Source of the DNA: Cupriavidus cauae
Lineage (GTDB): Bacteria > Pseudomonadota > Gammaproteobacteria > Burkholderiales > Burkholderiaceae
Direction of reading: 5' to 3'
Assembly (NCBI RefSeq): GCF_008632125.1
Contig: NZ_VWRN01000031.1
Location: forward strand, 124,001 to 188,000
Length of the DNA stretch: 64,000 bases
Positions within the stretch are counted from its first letter, which is position 1; each line of letters starts with the position of its first letter. The notes below the pieces were generated by a model. It saw only the letters and a program-made list of their open reading frames with translations. It did no database searches and was not told the origin of the DNA. The position numbers were made by a program, and so were the translations under genes. Positions 34,006-41,978 of the stretch are shown here, piece by piece.

Positions 34006-35220
34006 TTAGTGATGTGCATTTACCGGCATGTCGGCTTTCTTGCCCCACACGCGCGCCGGCTTGCGAGGCGCATCCGGCGCTTGCGCTCCGGCCGCACGCC
34101 GTTCCGTGGTCAGCGCATGGGCGCGCGCGACAAGGGCTAGCAGCTCGATCTGGCTGACACGGTCCCCATCGGGAAGGGCGGCAATGTTGCCCATGCACCG
34201 CAACATCGGACGGACTGCCGAGGTTGGCAAGCCAGGCAGGACGGCGGCGAGATCCTTCAGGTGCCGGCCGATCAGGTTGAGACCGTTCACGGTATTCGGG
34301 TCCACATCCGGGAGCGGCGTGGTGGGCCGCTCCATCGCGCCGGGATTGACTGCGGCAACGAGGGCGTCGGCCAGCTGCGTGGCGCCCTTCTCCAACCACT
34401 GCTGGAACGCCGAGCCGGCGGACAATCCGGCGGTCAGTTGCACGATGCGTCTTGCTGTGTCCATGTCGAAGCCATGTGTCCTGGCGAACCTGTCGCAGAG
34501 CGAGGCCACCATCTTGTCGCGCCGGCTCCGCGCCGGCGTGTCGGGGGCCAGGGCGAGGGAACACAGCGGCTCGAGGATCAGTTCAAGCTGGTCGCGAGGC
34601 AGTGCCTCGGGCAAGCCGCGCAGTTGCTTGTCCACCAGCTTCAAGTCTTCGTCGGACACGACTGCATCGCGGAAGTCGAGGCTGGCGGGCAGGTCGGTGT
34701 TGGGGTTTGGAGAAGCGCGCAATGTCCGGCAGACTTCGTGCAGCCAGGCCAGCCGATCGTCGCCAGGCAGAAAGCCCTGTTCAGGGACGAGTCCGGCTCG
34801 TTCTTCCGGCCGCGTGAAATGCCCGACGGTATGTCGGACACGTGCGACGCGTACGGACCCGCACGGAAGCATGCGGCGCAAGGTTCGTACGATGGCGAGC
34901 CATTGCTGCCGCCATGTCATGTGCCTGAATGGCACTTCGACCAGGGCGCCCTCCCACCGTCCCGGTCTGCACTCGACCAGCTCGAAGCGATAGCGGCTGG
35001 AGCCAAGCTGAACGATGTGGTGGGAACTGTCGCGATGAAGAACCTGCAGAAGCTCGCCGGGATGGCGCTGCACGGCCTGGCGGACATCCTGGATGCCGGC
35101 AAATCGATGGATGGTGAGAGGAACGCGCATGATGGATGGCAGGGTGGTGTCTGGCAGCGGGGCATGGCCAGCAGCACCGCCGTGAAGGACCGTCGTGCCG
35201 TTGCCACGCAGCGAACGCAT
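34006..35220 (-). CDS. Hypothetical protein, 404 residues, no recognised family
   Basis: I do not recognise this protein. It is soluble and largely alpha-helical, with no signal peptide or TM segment. The N-terminal third has strand-rich stretches (IVQLGSSRYRFELVECRPGR). The rest contains two similar helical blocks, around LPEALPRDQLELILEPLCSL and around LPGLPTSAVRPMLRCMGNIA, each pairing an LP-rich turn with a Cys-Leu-rich helix. The C-terminus is basic (RKPARVWGKKADMP). Codon choice is less extreme than in neighbours, suggesting acquisition. The start is uncertain: ATG 35220 or ATG 35130 (30 residues shorter), neither with a clear ribosome binding site. The layout resembles Ralstonia-type effector proteins only superficially. 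Confidence 0.6.
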   Translation of the reverse strand: MRSLRGNGTTVLHGGAAGHAPLPDTTLPSIMRVPLTIHRFAGIQDVRQAVQRHPGELLQVLHRDSSHHIVQLGSSRYRFELVECRPGRWEGALVEVPFRHMTWRQQWLAIVRTLRRMLPCGSVRVARVRHTVGHFTRPEERAGLVPEQGFLPGDDRLAWLHEVCRTLRASPNPNTDLPASLDFRDAVVSDEDLKLVDKQLRGLPEALPRDQLELILEPLCSLALAPDTPARSRRDKMVASLCDRFARTHGFDMDTARRIVQLTAGLSAGSAFQQWLEKGATQLADALVAAVNPGAMERPTTPLPDVDPNTVNGLNLIGRHLKDLAAVLPGLPTSAVRPMLRCMGNIAALPDGDRVSQIELLALVARAHALTTERRAAGAQAPDAPRKPARVWGKKADMPVNAHH

Positions 35221-35378
35221 GGCCGAAGTGTGACGAACTCGTCAAAAAAGAACTTTCGCCAATCTGCAGATTCCGCTTGAAGCGGCACGTCTTCGCAGGC
35301 GTGGACCTGCGTTTCGCGAACCATCGTCGGCAGTCGCGCGCAAGACCGCCCGCCAGCGCTGCGGGGATTTGCGGCATC

Positions 35379-35723
35379 ATGGCGGCGTTGCCGATTTCAT
35401 CGCGGGGCGATGCCGCCCCGCCCGCCGCCGTGCCCGCCAACGAAGTCCCTTCCCGCTCCAGCGATGCATTGCCCGCGCCCGGCGCATTCAATGCCTGCGC
35501 CCATTGCCTTGCGCTGGCCGCCGACATGCGCCGGCGCGAGCCGCATGAACGGCTGGCGTTGAAGCACACCGCGCCATTGGTCAGCCAGAGCGCGGCCGGT
35601 GTGCCGTTCAGCATGCTGACGTTCCAGTGCCGCGAGTGCGGCACCACCTGGCGCCTGTACGATCGGGCCAACGAGTTGTTCGTCTCCTGGGTGCCACAGT
35701 GGCAGCCCGGTGCCTTGGGCTAA
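35379..35723 (+). CDS. Small zinc-ribbon-like hypothetical protein
   Basis: A 114-residue protein from ATG 35379. A disordered Ala/Pro/Ser-rich N-terminal half is followed by a compact C-terminal domain with two CxxC pairs, CAHCLALAADM and FQCRECGTTWRLYD, about 50 residues apart. That spacing suggests a zinc ribbon. The end WQPGALG closes the frame just before a run of short repeats. No catalytic motif is visible. It could be a nucleic-acid- or protein-binding adaptor, but nothing in the neighbourhood fixes a role. Confidence 0.6.
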   Translation: MAALPISSRGDAAPPAAVPANEVPSRSSDALPAPGAFNACAHCLALAADMRRREPHERLALKHTAPLVSQSAAGVPFSMLTFQCRECGTTWRLYDRANELFVSWVPQWQPGALG

Positions 35724-35811
35724 GATAGCGCCCGACGCCGGCCTGGCGGCTCCATGCCAAGGTCTTGCCTGCGGTCCAGCTGCGCGATTCCTCTGTTATT
35801 CCGGCGTCATG

Positions 35812-35881
35812 GCTGCGTTATCGCTGCGTTGTCGTTGCGTTAAGCCGCTATGACCGCCGTATGACCGCCGTATGACCGCTC
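35812..35881. repeat. Two adjacent 11-bp triplications
   Basis: Three copies of GCTGCGTTRTC-type units (35812-35844) are followed after four bases by three copies of TATGACCGCCG (35849-35881). Both arrays have exactly 11-bp period. They lie about 50 bases before the Bug receptor ATG. Confidence 0.85.
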
Positions 35882-35932
35882 TGTGACCCCCATTTCCCGG
35901 CCAACTTCCTACAAATCCCTGTCGCTGCCACC

Positions 35933-36925
35933 ATGCCTTTCGCCTTCCGCCTGCCCGGACTCGCCGCCTTTGCCGCCGTCACGTCGTTTGCCGCCATCGG
36001 CAGCGCGCCGGCCTCCGCCGCCGACAACTATCCGTCGCGCCCGATCCGCCTGATCGTCGCCTATCCGACCGGCGGCATCAGCGATACGGTGGCGCGTGCG
36101 CTCGCCGAGCGGCTGTCCGACCAGATGGGGACGTCGGTGGTGGTCGAGAACAAGGCAGGCGCCGGCGGCAGCATCGGCATGGACGCGGTCGCCAAGGCGG
36201 CGCCGGACGGCTACACGATCGGTTTTTCGTCGACCAGTCCGCTGACCTTGAACCCGCACGTCGGCAAGGTGCATTACGACCCGCAGCGCGATATCGCACC
36301 GGTGATGAGCGTGATGTATTCCCCGGTGATCGTGGTCGCCACGTCCAGCTTCACCGGCAAGAGCTTCCAGGATCTGGTCGCGCAGGCCAAGGCCAAGCCC
36401 GGCTCGGTCCGGTGGGCGACCTCGGGCCTCGGCACGGTCGGCCATGTCGTGCTGGAGCAGGTCAAGGCCAGGTCGCAAGCGGACCTGACGCTGATTCCGT
36501 ACAAGGGCGCCGGCCAGCAGATGAACGACGCGCTCGGTGGCCAGTTCGAGGTCATGAGCACCAATGCCAGCCCGGCGCTGACCCAGCAGATGCAGGCCGG
36601 ACGTCTGCGTGCGCTGGCGGTCGGCGCCCCGAAGCGCATCGACGCGCTGGCCGAGGTGCCGACCTTCGCCGAACTCGGCTATCCGAAGGCCAATCTGACT
36701 TCCACCTTCGGCGTGTTCGCGCCCGGCAAGACGCCGGCCGCGATCGTCGCCCGTCTCAATGCCGAACTGAACAAGGCGCTGGCCGCGCCGGAGGTCCGTG
36801 AACGCCTGCTCAAGGGCGGCGAGGTGCCGACCGGCGGCAGCGCGGCACAGTTTGCCGCCGCGATCCGCGCCGAGTACGACGACAACGGCCGCATCGTCAA
36901 GGAAGCCGGCATCAAGGCGGACTGA
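35933..36925 (+). CDS. Orphan Bug-family periplasmic receptor
   Basis: Tripartite tricarboxylate transporter-type receptor of 330 residues. Signal peptide cleavage is after ASAAD (about residue 30). The mature N-terminus YPSRPIRLIVAYPTGGISDT carries the carboxylate-binding loop. VVENKAGAGGSIGMDAVAKA, LNPHVGKVHYDPQRDIAPV and VPTFAELGYP are family hallmarks. No tctA or tctB gene adjoins. Such lone receptors are very common in Cupriavidus and Bordetella and probably share permeases. The receptor-less tctBA pair at 46968-48945 is a candidate partner, by inference only. Confidence 0.93.
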   Translation: MPFAFRLPGLAAFAAVTSFAAIGSAPASAADNYPSRPIRLIVAYPTGGISDTVARALAERLSDQMGTSVVVENKAGAGGSIGMDAVAKAAPDGYTIGFSSTSPLTLNPHVGKVHYDPQRDIAPVMSVMYSPVIVVATSSFTGKSFQDLVAQAKAKPGSVRWATSGLGTVGHVVLEQVKARSQADLTLIPYKGAGQQMNDALGGQFEVMSTNASPALTQQMQAGRLRALAVGAPKRIDALAEVPTFAELGYPKANLTSTFGVFAPGKTPAAIVARLNAELNKALAAPEVRERLLKGGEVPTGGSAAQFAAAIRAEYDDNGRIVKEAGIKAD

Positions 36926-36986
36926 GCCGCCGCGCGGGCCCGGTCGCCGCGACTGCCGTCCCACCATCGCACGATCGCTAGCGCCC

Positions 36987-37781
36987 TCATGTCGGCGATT
37001 GCGGATCGCAGCCGGGCTCGGCCGCCTCGGCCGCGGCCCAGCGCGCCAATGCCGTCAGCTCGTCCGGTTCGGTCAGCAAGCCATCCTCGTCGAGCAGGCA
37101 GAACGCGATCAGCCCACCCATCAGCCCGCCCGCTGCGGGCGCCAGCCAGAACAGCCACAGCTGCGCCATCGCCCAGCCCTGCACGAACAGCGCCTGGCCG
37201 GTGGCGCGGGCTGGATTGAGCGCGGCATAGGTGACCGGCAAGGCGAGCAGATGCGCCATCGCCAGCGCCGGCCCCAGCACCACGGGGCCCGCCGCGATCA
37301 GCCGCCGCCGGCGCGTGACACTGGCGGTCACCAGCGCCAGCATCGCCGTCGCCGCGAATTCGATCGCCAGGGCGCTCGGCATGTCGTAGCCCGCGGGCGA
37401 ATGCAGACCGTAGCCGTTGGCGGCGAAGCGCTCGGACGACAAGGCGAAATCCGGCCGGCCCTGCGCCGCCAGCATCAGCAAGGTCGCCGCCGCCACGGCA
37501 CCCACCAGCTGCGCGATGCCGTAGGGAATCACCTCGCGCCACGGAAAGCGCCGTGCCGCCGCCAGTCCGAGGCTGATGGCCGGATTCAGGTGCGCGCCGG
37601 AGATCGATCCGACCGCCCGTGCCATCGCATAGGCCGCCAGCCCGAAGGCGAGCGCGATGCACAGCAGGTCCGCGGCGGTGTCCGGCTTGCAGCCGGCCAG
37701 CACCACCACGCCGCATCCGGCAAAGATCAAGCCGAAAGTGCCGACCGCTTCCGCGAGCAGCCTTCTGGCGAGAGAGGCCAT
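36987..37781 (-). CDS. Aquaporin (AqpZ-like MIP channel)
   Basis: Six-TM aquaporin-fold channel of 264 residues. Both half-helix motifs are intact: NPA at 66-68 (SGAHLNPAISLG) and NPA at 189-191 (AALNPARATGQALF). The residues lining the selectivity filter include His177 (LAMAHLLALP) and Arg192 with Phe in LAFGLA, the water-selective pattern rather than the glycerol one. An acidic C-terminal tail of 35 residues is longer than usual. ATG 37781 has AAGGAG six bases upstream. The stop of the response regulator gene lies only 11 bases upstream, so the two genes are probably co-transcribed. Confidence 0.92.
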   Translation of the reverse strand: MASLARRLLAEAVGTFGLIFAGCGVVVLAGCKPDTAADLLCIALAFGLAAYAMARAVGSISGAHLNPAISLGLAAARRFPWREVIPYGIAQLVGAVAAATLLMLAAQGRPDFALSSERFAANGYGLHSPAGYDMPSALAIEFAATAMLALVTASVTRRRRLIAAGPVVLGPALAMAHLLALPVTYAALNPARATGQALFVQGWAMAQLWLFWLAPAAGGLMGGLIAFCLLDEDGLLTEPDELTALARWAAAEAAEPGCDPQSPT

Positions 37782-37791
37782 GGTTCGCTCC

Positions 37792-38484
37792 TTAGATGGG
37801 GTCGACCACATCGAGCCGGCAGCCGGCCGAATACACCGTGGTCAGCCGCACACCGTTGTGCGGCCACAGGGCCAGCTTGGTCCGCACGCGCGACAGATGG
37901 CTGTCGAGCGTGCGGGAACCGTCGGGCAGCGGGCGGCGCCAGACCTCGTCGATCATGGTCTGGCGCAGCACCAGCTGGCCGAGATGCCGGAACAGCAGAA
38001 TCGCCAGATCGAATTCCTTGGGTGACAGCATGACGGGGGCGCCGGTCAGATACGCGCGCCGGTCGGTGGTCGAAAAACGGTAGGCGCCGACCGACAGATC
38101 GAAGCACCCTTCGCCCGTCTCGAGCATTCGCCGCGCCAGTGCCTGAACGCGCGCGGCCAGTTCCGCCCGCCGCACCGGCTTGGTGATGAACGCGTCGGCG
38201 CCTTCGGCAAGACCGCGACACAGCTGGCACTCCTCGGTGCCATCGCCGAGCAGCATCACCGGCAAGCGGCTGCCCAATGTACGCCGTACCCACAGCAGCA
38301 CGTCCTGCGCGGCGATTCCCGGCACCTCCCAATCCAGCAGCAGCATGTCGAACGCTTCCTGGCGCAAGGCCATCATCAGGGTCCGTCCCTCCCGGAAGCG
38401 GATGCATCGATGGCCTTGCAGGCTGAGCGTTTGCTCCAGCACGACGGCTTGCGTGGGATCGTCCTGCAGCGCGGCGATTCTCAT
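37792..38484 (-). CDS. OmpR-like response regulator with degenerate receiver
   Basis: A 230-residue receiver plus winged-helix regulator, paralogous to the divergent gene at 38858. The phosphoacceptor D51 is present (LLLDWEVPG) and K102 is present (ITKPVRR). The first acidic residue is replaced by Gln (AALQDDP), and the conserved Thr/Ser after beta-4 is Gly80 (VMLLGDG). Those changes are expected to weaken or alter phosphorylation signalling. The output domain is normal (MLSPKEFDLAILLF, TLDSHLSRVRTKL). It probably forms one transcript with the aquaporin gene 11 bases downstream, which is an obvious candidate target. Confidence 0.85.
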   Translation of the reverse strand: MRIAALQDDPTQAVVLEQTLSLQGHRCIRFREGRTLMMALRQEAFDMLLLDWEVPGIAAQDVLLWVRRTLGSRLPVMLLGDGTEECQLCRGLAEGADAFITKPVRRAELAARVQALARRMLETGEGCFDLSVGAYRFSTTDRRAYLTGAPVMLSPKEFDLAILLFRHLGQLVLRQTMIDEVWRRPLPDGSRTLDSHLSRVRTKLALWPHNGVRLTTVYSAGCRLDVVDPI

Positions 38485-38857
38485 GGCGTCTGCTCTCCTC
38501 GCGTGTCGATTCGATTGCGCGCGGGTCGCGGCGGCACCCGGGCGCGACAAGGAAGTTTGCCGGCAGGGCTATCGCCGATCACCGGCCATGGCCGCGGATC
38601 GCGAGAGCGCATGCATTCGCCTTCGCGGTCGATCGCCACTGGCTTCGGCGCGGCGATTTCCATCCGCGCAGGCATCGTACGTTCAGACCTCGGTATGCCG
38701 AAAGTGAGATTTTGTTGAAACCTCAAATTGAGGCAATTCCTATTTGTAAACGGCCGCGCGCCGTCTTAAATGCGGGGTGGTTCGATGCTCGATGGGAAGG
38801 GGCCGGCCGCACGCAAGCCGGCGTTCGATCGCTCTACACCGTGAACGGAGTTTGCGC
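38485..38857. other. Divergent regulatory gap between two response-regulator genes
   Basis: 373 bases with no gene. The stretch 38700-38770 is markedly A/T-rich for this genome and carries a candidate promoter and a palindrome, annotated separately. The part next to 38485 is GC-rich and featureless to my reading. Confidence 0.6.
38715..38743 (+). promoter_or_regulatory. Candidate promoter and palindrome for the 38858 operon
   Basis: TTGAAA (38715-38720), a 17-base spacer and TCCTAT (38738-38743). The spacer begins with the palindrome CCTCAA-A-TTGAGG (38721-38733), a natural place for autoregulation by one of the two flanking response regulators. Confidence 0.5.
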
Positions 38858-39553
38858 ATGAAGATCGCATCGCTCGAAGACGAACCCGCGCAGGCCGCGT
38901 GGATTCAGCAAATCGTGACCGAGGCCGGCCATTGCTGCGTCAGCTTCGGGCTGAGCCGGCAGTTGCTGCTGCGCTTGCGCGACGAGAGTTTCGATCTGTT
39001 GCTGCTCGATTGGCAGATGCCGGACATGAGCGGCAAGGAGGTTCTGCACTGGACCCGCGCCAATCTGGACCGGCGCGTGCCGGTGATGTTCCTGACCTGC
39101 CGCGGCGCCGAAGAAGATGTGGTCAGTGGCTTGTGCGCGGGGGCCGACGACTACATGGTCAAGCCGATCCGCCCGGGCGAGCTGACCGCGCGCATCCAGT
39201 CCCTGCTGCGCCGTACCGACAGCCACCGCGCCGGCACCGACGCGCGGGTCAGCCTGGGCGGTTATGTGTTCGACAGCGCCGCGCGTACCGTCACGCTGAA
39301 CGGCTGCCCGGTCGAATTGACGCCGAAGGAATTCGACCTCGCGCTGCTGCTGTTTCGCAACGAGGGCCGCATCGTGGCCCGCAACTATATCGTTGCCGCG
39401 GTCTGGGGCAGGGAGATTTCCCCGTTGTCGCGCACCATCGATACCCATATGTCGCGCGTGCGCAGCAAGCTGGGCTTGCGCGCCGAGCGCGGTTTCCGGC
39501 TGATGCCGGTCTATACCCACGGCTATCGGCTGGAGGCGGTGTCCTTGCCATGA
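38858..39553 (+). CDS. OmpR-like response regulator
   Basis: A 231-residue receiver/winged-helix regulator with a complete phosphorylation site: acidic residues in SLEDEP (7-9), D51 (LLLDWQMPD), T80 (VMFLTCRG) and K102 (MVKPIRP). The output domain reads LTPKEFDLALLLFRNEGRIV and TIDTHMSRVRSKLGL. GGAG lies seven bases before ATG 38858. Its stop overlaps the start of the next gene (ATGA), so it is translationally coupled to the small histidine-kinase-like protein, its likely partner. The divergent paralogue shares most of its sequence pattern. Confidence 0.93.
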   Translation: MKIASLEDEPAQAAWIQQIVTEAGHCCVSFGLSRQLLLRLRDESFDLLLLDWQMPDMSGKEVLHWTRANLDRRVPVMFLTCRGAEEDVVSGLCAGADDYMVKPIRPGELTARIQSLLRRTDSHRAGTDARVSLGGYVFDSAARTVTLNGCPVELTPKEFDLALLLFRNEGRIVARNYIVAAVWGREISPLSRTIDTHMSRVRSKLGLRAERGFRLMPVYTHGYRLEAVSLP

Positions 39554-40278
39554 GACTGCGCGACTGGTTTGCACGCCTCGCGGCATGGCGCCGCCGCTGG
39601 GTCCGCAGCGCGGCGCGGCGCGGCGATCCGGTATGGCGCACGGTGGCGCACGGGTTGGCCCACGATCTGCGTGTTCCGCCCACCGACATGCTGGCACTCG
39701 CGGGGCTGTATCGCGCCGGTGCACTTGCCGGGCCTGCGTTCGCCGTGCAGGTCGTCGCGCACGCGCGCGAGGCGCTGACCCGGGTCGACGAACTGGGCTG
39801 CCTGATCGAGGAGGCCGTTCACCGGTATCGCCACGAAGCGGTCGATCTGGCGGCACTGATCGCGGCATGCCTCGATGCGGCATGGAGCGCAGCCGATGAG
39901 ACGGGCGTGGTCCTGCATTGCGAGGACCTGCCGACCTTCACATGGGTCGATGGCGATGCCCGCATGCTGGAGATGGCGGTTACCCGGCTGCTGGCCCGCG
40001 CGATTCTCAATGCCTCGCCCGGCGCGGCCGTGCATCTGCGGATCGGCGTCACGCGCGGTGTCGGCTGGGTCGAGATCGCGACAGCGGCCGCATCGCCCGA
40101 TGCCGTCGTCGCCGCGCTGTCACGCAGTGCCCCGGCCGGAATGTTCGTGCGTCGCGTGATGCGATGCCACCGGGGCAGGATGACGCTGCGCAAGGAGGGC
40201 GGGGCTGCCATCTGGCGGCTGGTGCTGCCCCAAAGCAAGAAAGCACCCGAAGGTGCTTTCCTGCCTGTCGATCGGTAA
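39550..40278 (+). CDS. Miniature histidine-kinase-like protein with degenerate ATP-binding domain
   Basis: Soluble 242-residue protein with no TM segment or sensor domain. The phosphoacceptor-type box is TVAHGLAHDLRVPPTDML near residue 40, followed by a second helix of the dimerisation domain. The region that should be the ATPase domain keeps its start (WVDGDARMLEMAVTRLLARA) but lacks recognisable DxGxG and G2 boxes. It therefore looks like a kinase remnant or a ChpT-like phosphotransfer protein rather than an active kinase. The last 15 residues (QSKKAPEGAFLPVDR) are encoded by the terminator of the facing porin gene, so the original stop may have been lost. Confidence 0.72.
   Translation: MRLRDWFARLAAWRRRWVRSAARRGDPVWRTVAHGLAHDLRVPPTDMLALAGLYRAGALAGPAFAVQVVAHAREALTRVDELGCLIEEAVHRYRHEAVDLAALIAACLDAAWSAADETGVVLHCEDLPTFTWVDGDARMLEMAVTRLLARAILNASPGAAVHLRIGVTRGVGWVEIATAAASPDAVVAALSRSAPAGMFVRRVMRCHRGRMTLRKEGGAAIWRLVLPQSKKAPEGAFLPVDR
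40231..40260 (-). terminator. Porin terminator inside the neighbouring coding frame
   Basis: Nine-bp stem GAAAGCACC/GGTGCTTTC with a four-base loop. Reading leftwards it is followed by TTGCTTTG. It is 33 bases after the porin stop and shares its stem design with the efflux-operon terminator at 22850. Confidence 0.65.
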
Positions 40279-40292
40279 AAAAACGATGCCGA

Positions 40293-41378
40293 TCAGAAGA
40301 TGTGGCGGATACCCACGGCCACGCCGGTCTGGTTGCTCTTGCCCGGCAGTTCGGTGCGAGCACCGTCCTTGACCTTGTTGTAATCGACCGTACCGTAGAC
40401 CTGGGTACGCTTGGACAGCGCGTACTCGGCCAGCAGCACGCCGGTGTAGCGCTTGCCGTCGTTGCCGGCAACGCCGTCCTTGTTGTCGATGTCGTCGTAG
40501 TAGAACGCGCCGGTCAGGGCCAGGGCCGGGGTCAGCTGGTAGCTGGCGCCAACGTAACCGATCTTGTCCTTGCGCGGGTTGGCAGCGTGGTTGCCGCCCA
40601 CCGGAATCGGGTTGCCGGTGGTGGCCTGGTCCGGGTTCAGGAAGCCGTTGTCGATCACGCCGGTGTGGTCCTTGCCGCCGATATAGCCGACGAACAGCTT
40701 GGCTGCGCCGATGGTGTACTTACCGGCCACGCCCCACATCTGCTGCTTGTTCTCGTTGATGTCGCGGATTTCCTGGTACACGCCGCCGATGCCGAACGGG
40801 CCAAAGGCGTACGAGGCGCGGGCACCCCAGTACTGGTTGGTGCGGACGCTGCCGGCTTGTTCGCCGAAGCCATAGCTGGCGCCGACGTTCAGGCCGCCGA
40901 ACTTGCCGTCGTAGCTGATGACGTTGTCACGGCGCAGCTGGGTCAGGAAGAACGGCCAGGCGTTGTTGTTGTAGTTGCCGATCGTCAGCGGATCGTAATC
41001 ACCGAACAGGTTGAAGCCCTCGGTATATTGACGGCCCAGCTTGATGGTGCCGAAGTCGCCGGACAGGCCGACGTAAGCCTGGCGGCCGAACAGCGTGCCG
41101 GTGGCCTGGTTGCCGCGGCCGGTGTCCGGATCGAAGCCGTTTTCCAGCTGGAAGATCGCCTTCAGGTTGTTGCCCAGGGCTTCGCTGCCCTTGATGCCCC
41201 AGCGGCTGTTGGTGATGGCGCCGTTGGTCAGTTCGACCAGGCCGTCATCGTTGGCGTTGGCGTTGGTGGTGTAGCGGATGCTCTGGTCGACGATCCCGTA
41301 CAGCGTGACCGAGGTTTGTGCGTAGGCGCTGCCGGCGAGCAGGGTGCCGAGTGCGAGAGTCAAGGCCGATTTCTTCAT
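40293..41378 (-). CDS. Gram-negative porin (OmpC-like, Burkholderiales type)
   Basis: Outer-membrane trimeric 16-strand porin of 361 residues. The signal peptide ends at LAGSAYAQ, and the mature protein starts SVTLYGIVDQSIRYTTN. Internal marks are NSRWGIKGSEALGNNLKAIF, LFGRQAYVGLSGDFGTIKLG (eyelet loop region) and the C-terminal strand TGVAVGIRHIF ending in Phe, as needed for BAM recognition. ATG 41378 is taken over an upstream in-frame start because of the signal peptide and AAAAGGAG six bases before. Codon use is highly biased, which suggests high expression. Confidence 0.95.
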   Translation of the reverse strand: MKKSALTLALGTLLAGSAYAQTSVTLYGIVDQSIRYTTNANANDDGLVELTNGAITNSRWGIKGSEALGNNLKAIFQLENGFDPDTGRGNQATGTLFGRQAYVGLSGDFGTIKLGRQYTEGFNLFGDYDPLTIGNYNNNAWPFFLTQLRRDNVISYDGKFGGLNVGASYGFGEQAGSVRTNQYWGARASYAFGPFGIGGVYQEIRDINENKQQMWGVAGKYTIGAAKLFVGYIGGKDHTGVIDNGFLNPDQATTGNPIPVGGNHAANPRKDKIGYVGASYQLTPALALTGAFYYDDIDNKDGVAGNDGKRYTGVLLAEYALSKRTQVYGTVDYNKVKDGARTELPGKSNQTGVAVGIRHIF

Positions 41379-41708
41379 GGTGCTCCTTTTCTGTCTTGTG
41401 GTTCTGTCGCCGGATCGCGGCGGCATTTATTGGCTCTACGTTGTCGGTAGACGCCGCGAAAATTTATCAAAACGTAAACGGTTCCGACACCAATCCGTGC
41501 TCGGGCGGCTCCGAATGGACGCGGCTGGTGCAATTCCGTTGTCAGGCCGCGACAGTTGCCCGCAATGGTGCATTGCGGCGTGCAAACTCGCGCCGGCGAG
41601 GGCGTGGGGAAACCGAAAGGGAGGGAGGCGGGGAGGGCGGGGGCGTCCGCATCGGGACACCCCGCCAAAGGGGGGAGGCGGCCGGACCGGGCGGTCCGCC
41701 GCCGGCGG
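41379..41708. other. Porin upstream region
   Basis: 330 bases between porin and minE with no credible gene. The half next to the porin is A/T-rich and carries its promoter. The half next to minE contains GC-rich hairpins without T runs that may end the min transcript. Confidence 0.55.
41465..41493 (-). promoter_or_regulatory. Porin promoter
   Basis: On the minus strand, TTGGTG (41488-41493), a 17-base spacer and TTGATA (41465-41470), followed by a leader of about 80 bases to the ATG. Confidence 0.55.
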
Positions 41709-41963
41709 TCAGCTCTGCGGGATCTCGATCTTGACCTCGAGCACCTCGAGGTTGTCCTGGCGCTCGAGACTGACGCGCAGGTCCTGGTCGCCGATCTTCA
41801 CGTACTTCGAAATCACGGCAACGAGCTCGCGCTGCAGTGCCGGCAGATAATCGGCCGGCGCGGAATGGCCGGTGCGTTCATGGGCGAGGATGATCTGCAG
41901 CCGCTCCTTGGCGACCGACGCGGACTTCTTTTTCTCCCCGAGCAGGAAGGACAGGATCGACAT
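41709..41963 (-). CDS. minE: Cell-division topological specificity factor MinE
   Basis: An 84-residue MinE that drives MinCD oscillation and confines the division septum to midcell. The N-terminal membrane-targeting/anti-MinCD helix is [20 protein letters not shown], and the rest is the dimerisation beta-domain ([20 protein letters not shown]). It is the last gene of minCDE and starts 15 bases after minD. Confidence 0.97.
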   Translation of the reverse strand: MSILSFLLGEKKKSASVAKERLQIILAHERTGHSAPADYLPALQRELVAVISKYVKIGDQDLRVSLERQDNLEVLEVKIEIPQS

Positions 41964-41978
41964 GGGGATGAGCCCTCC

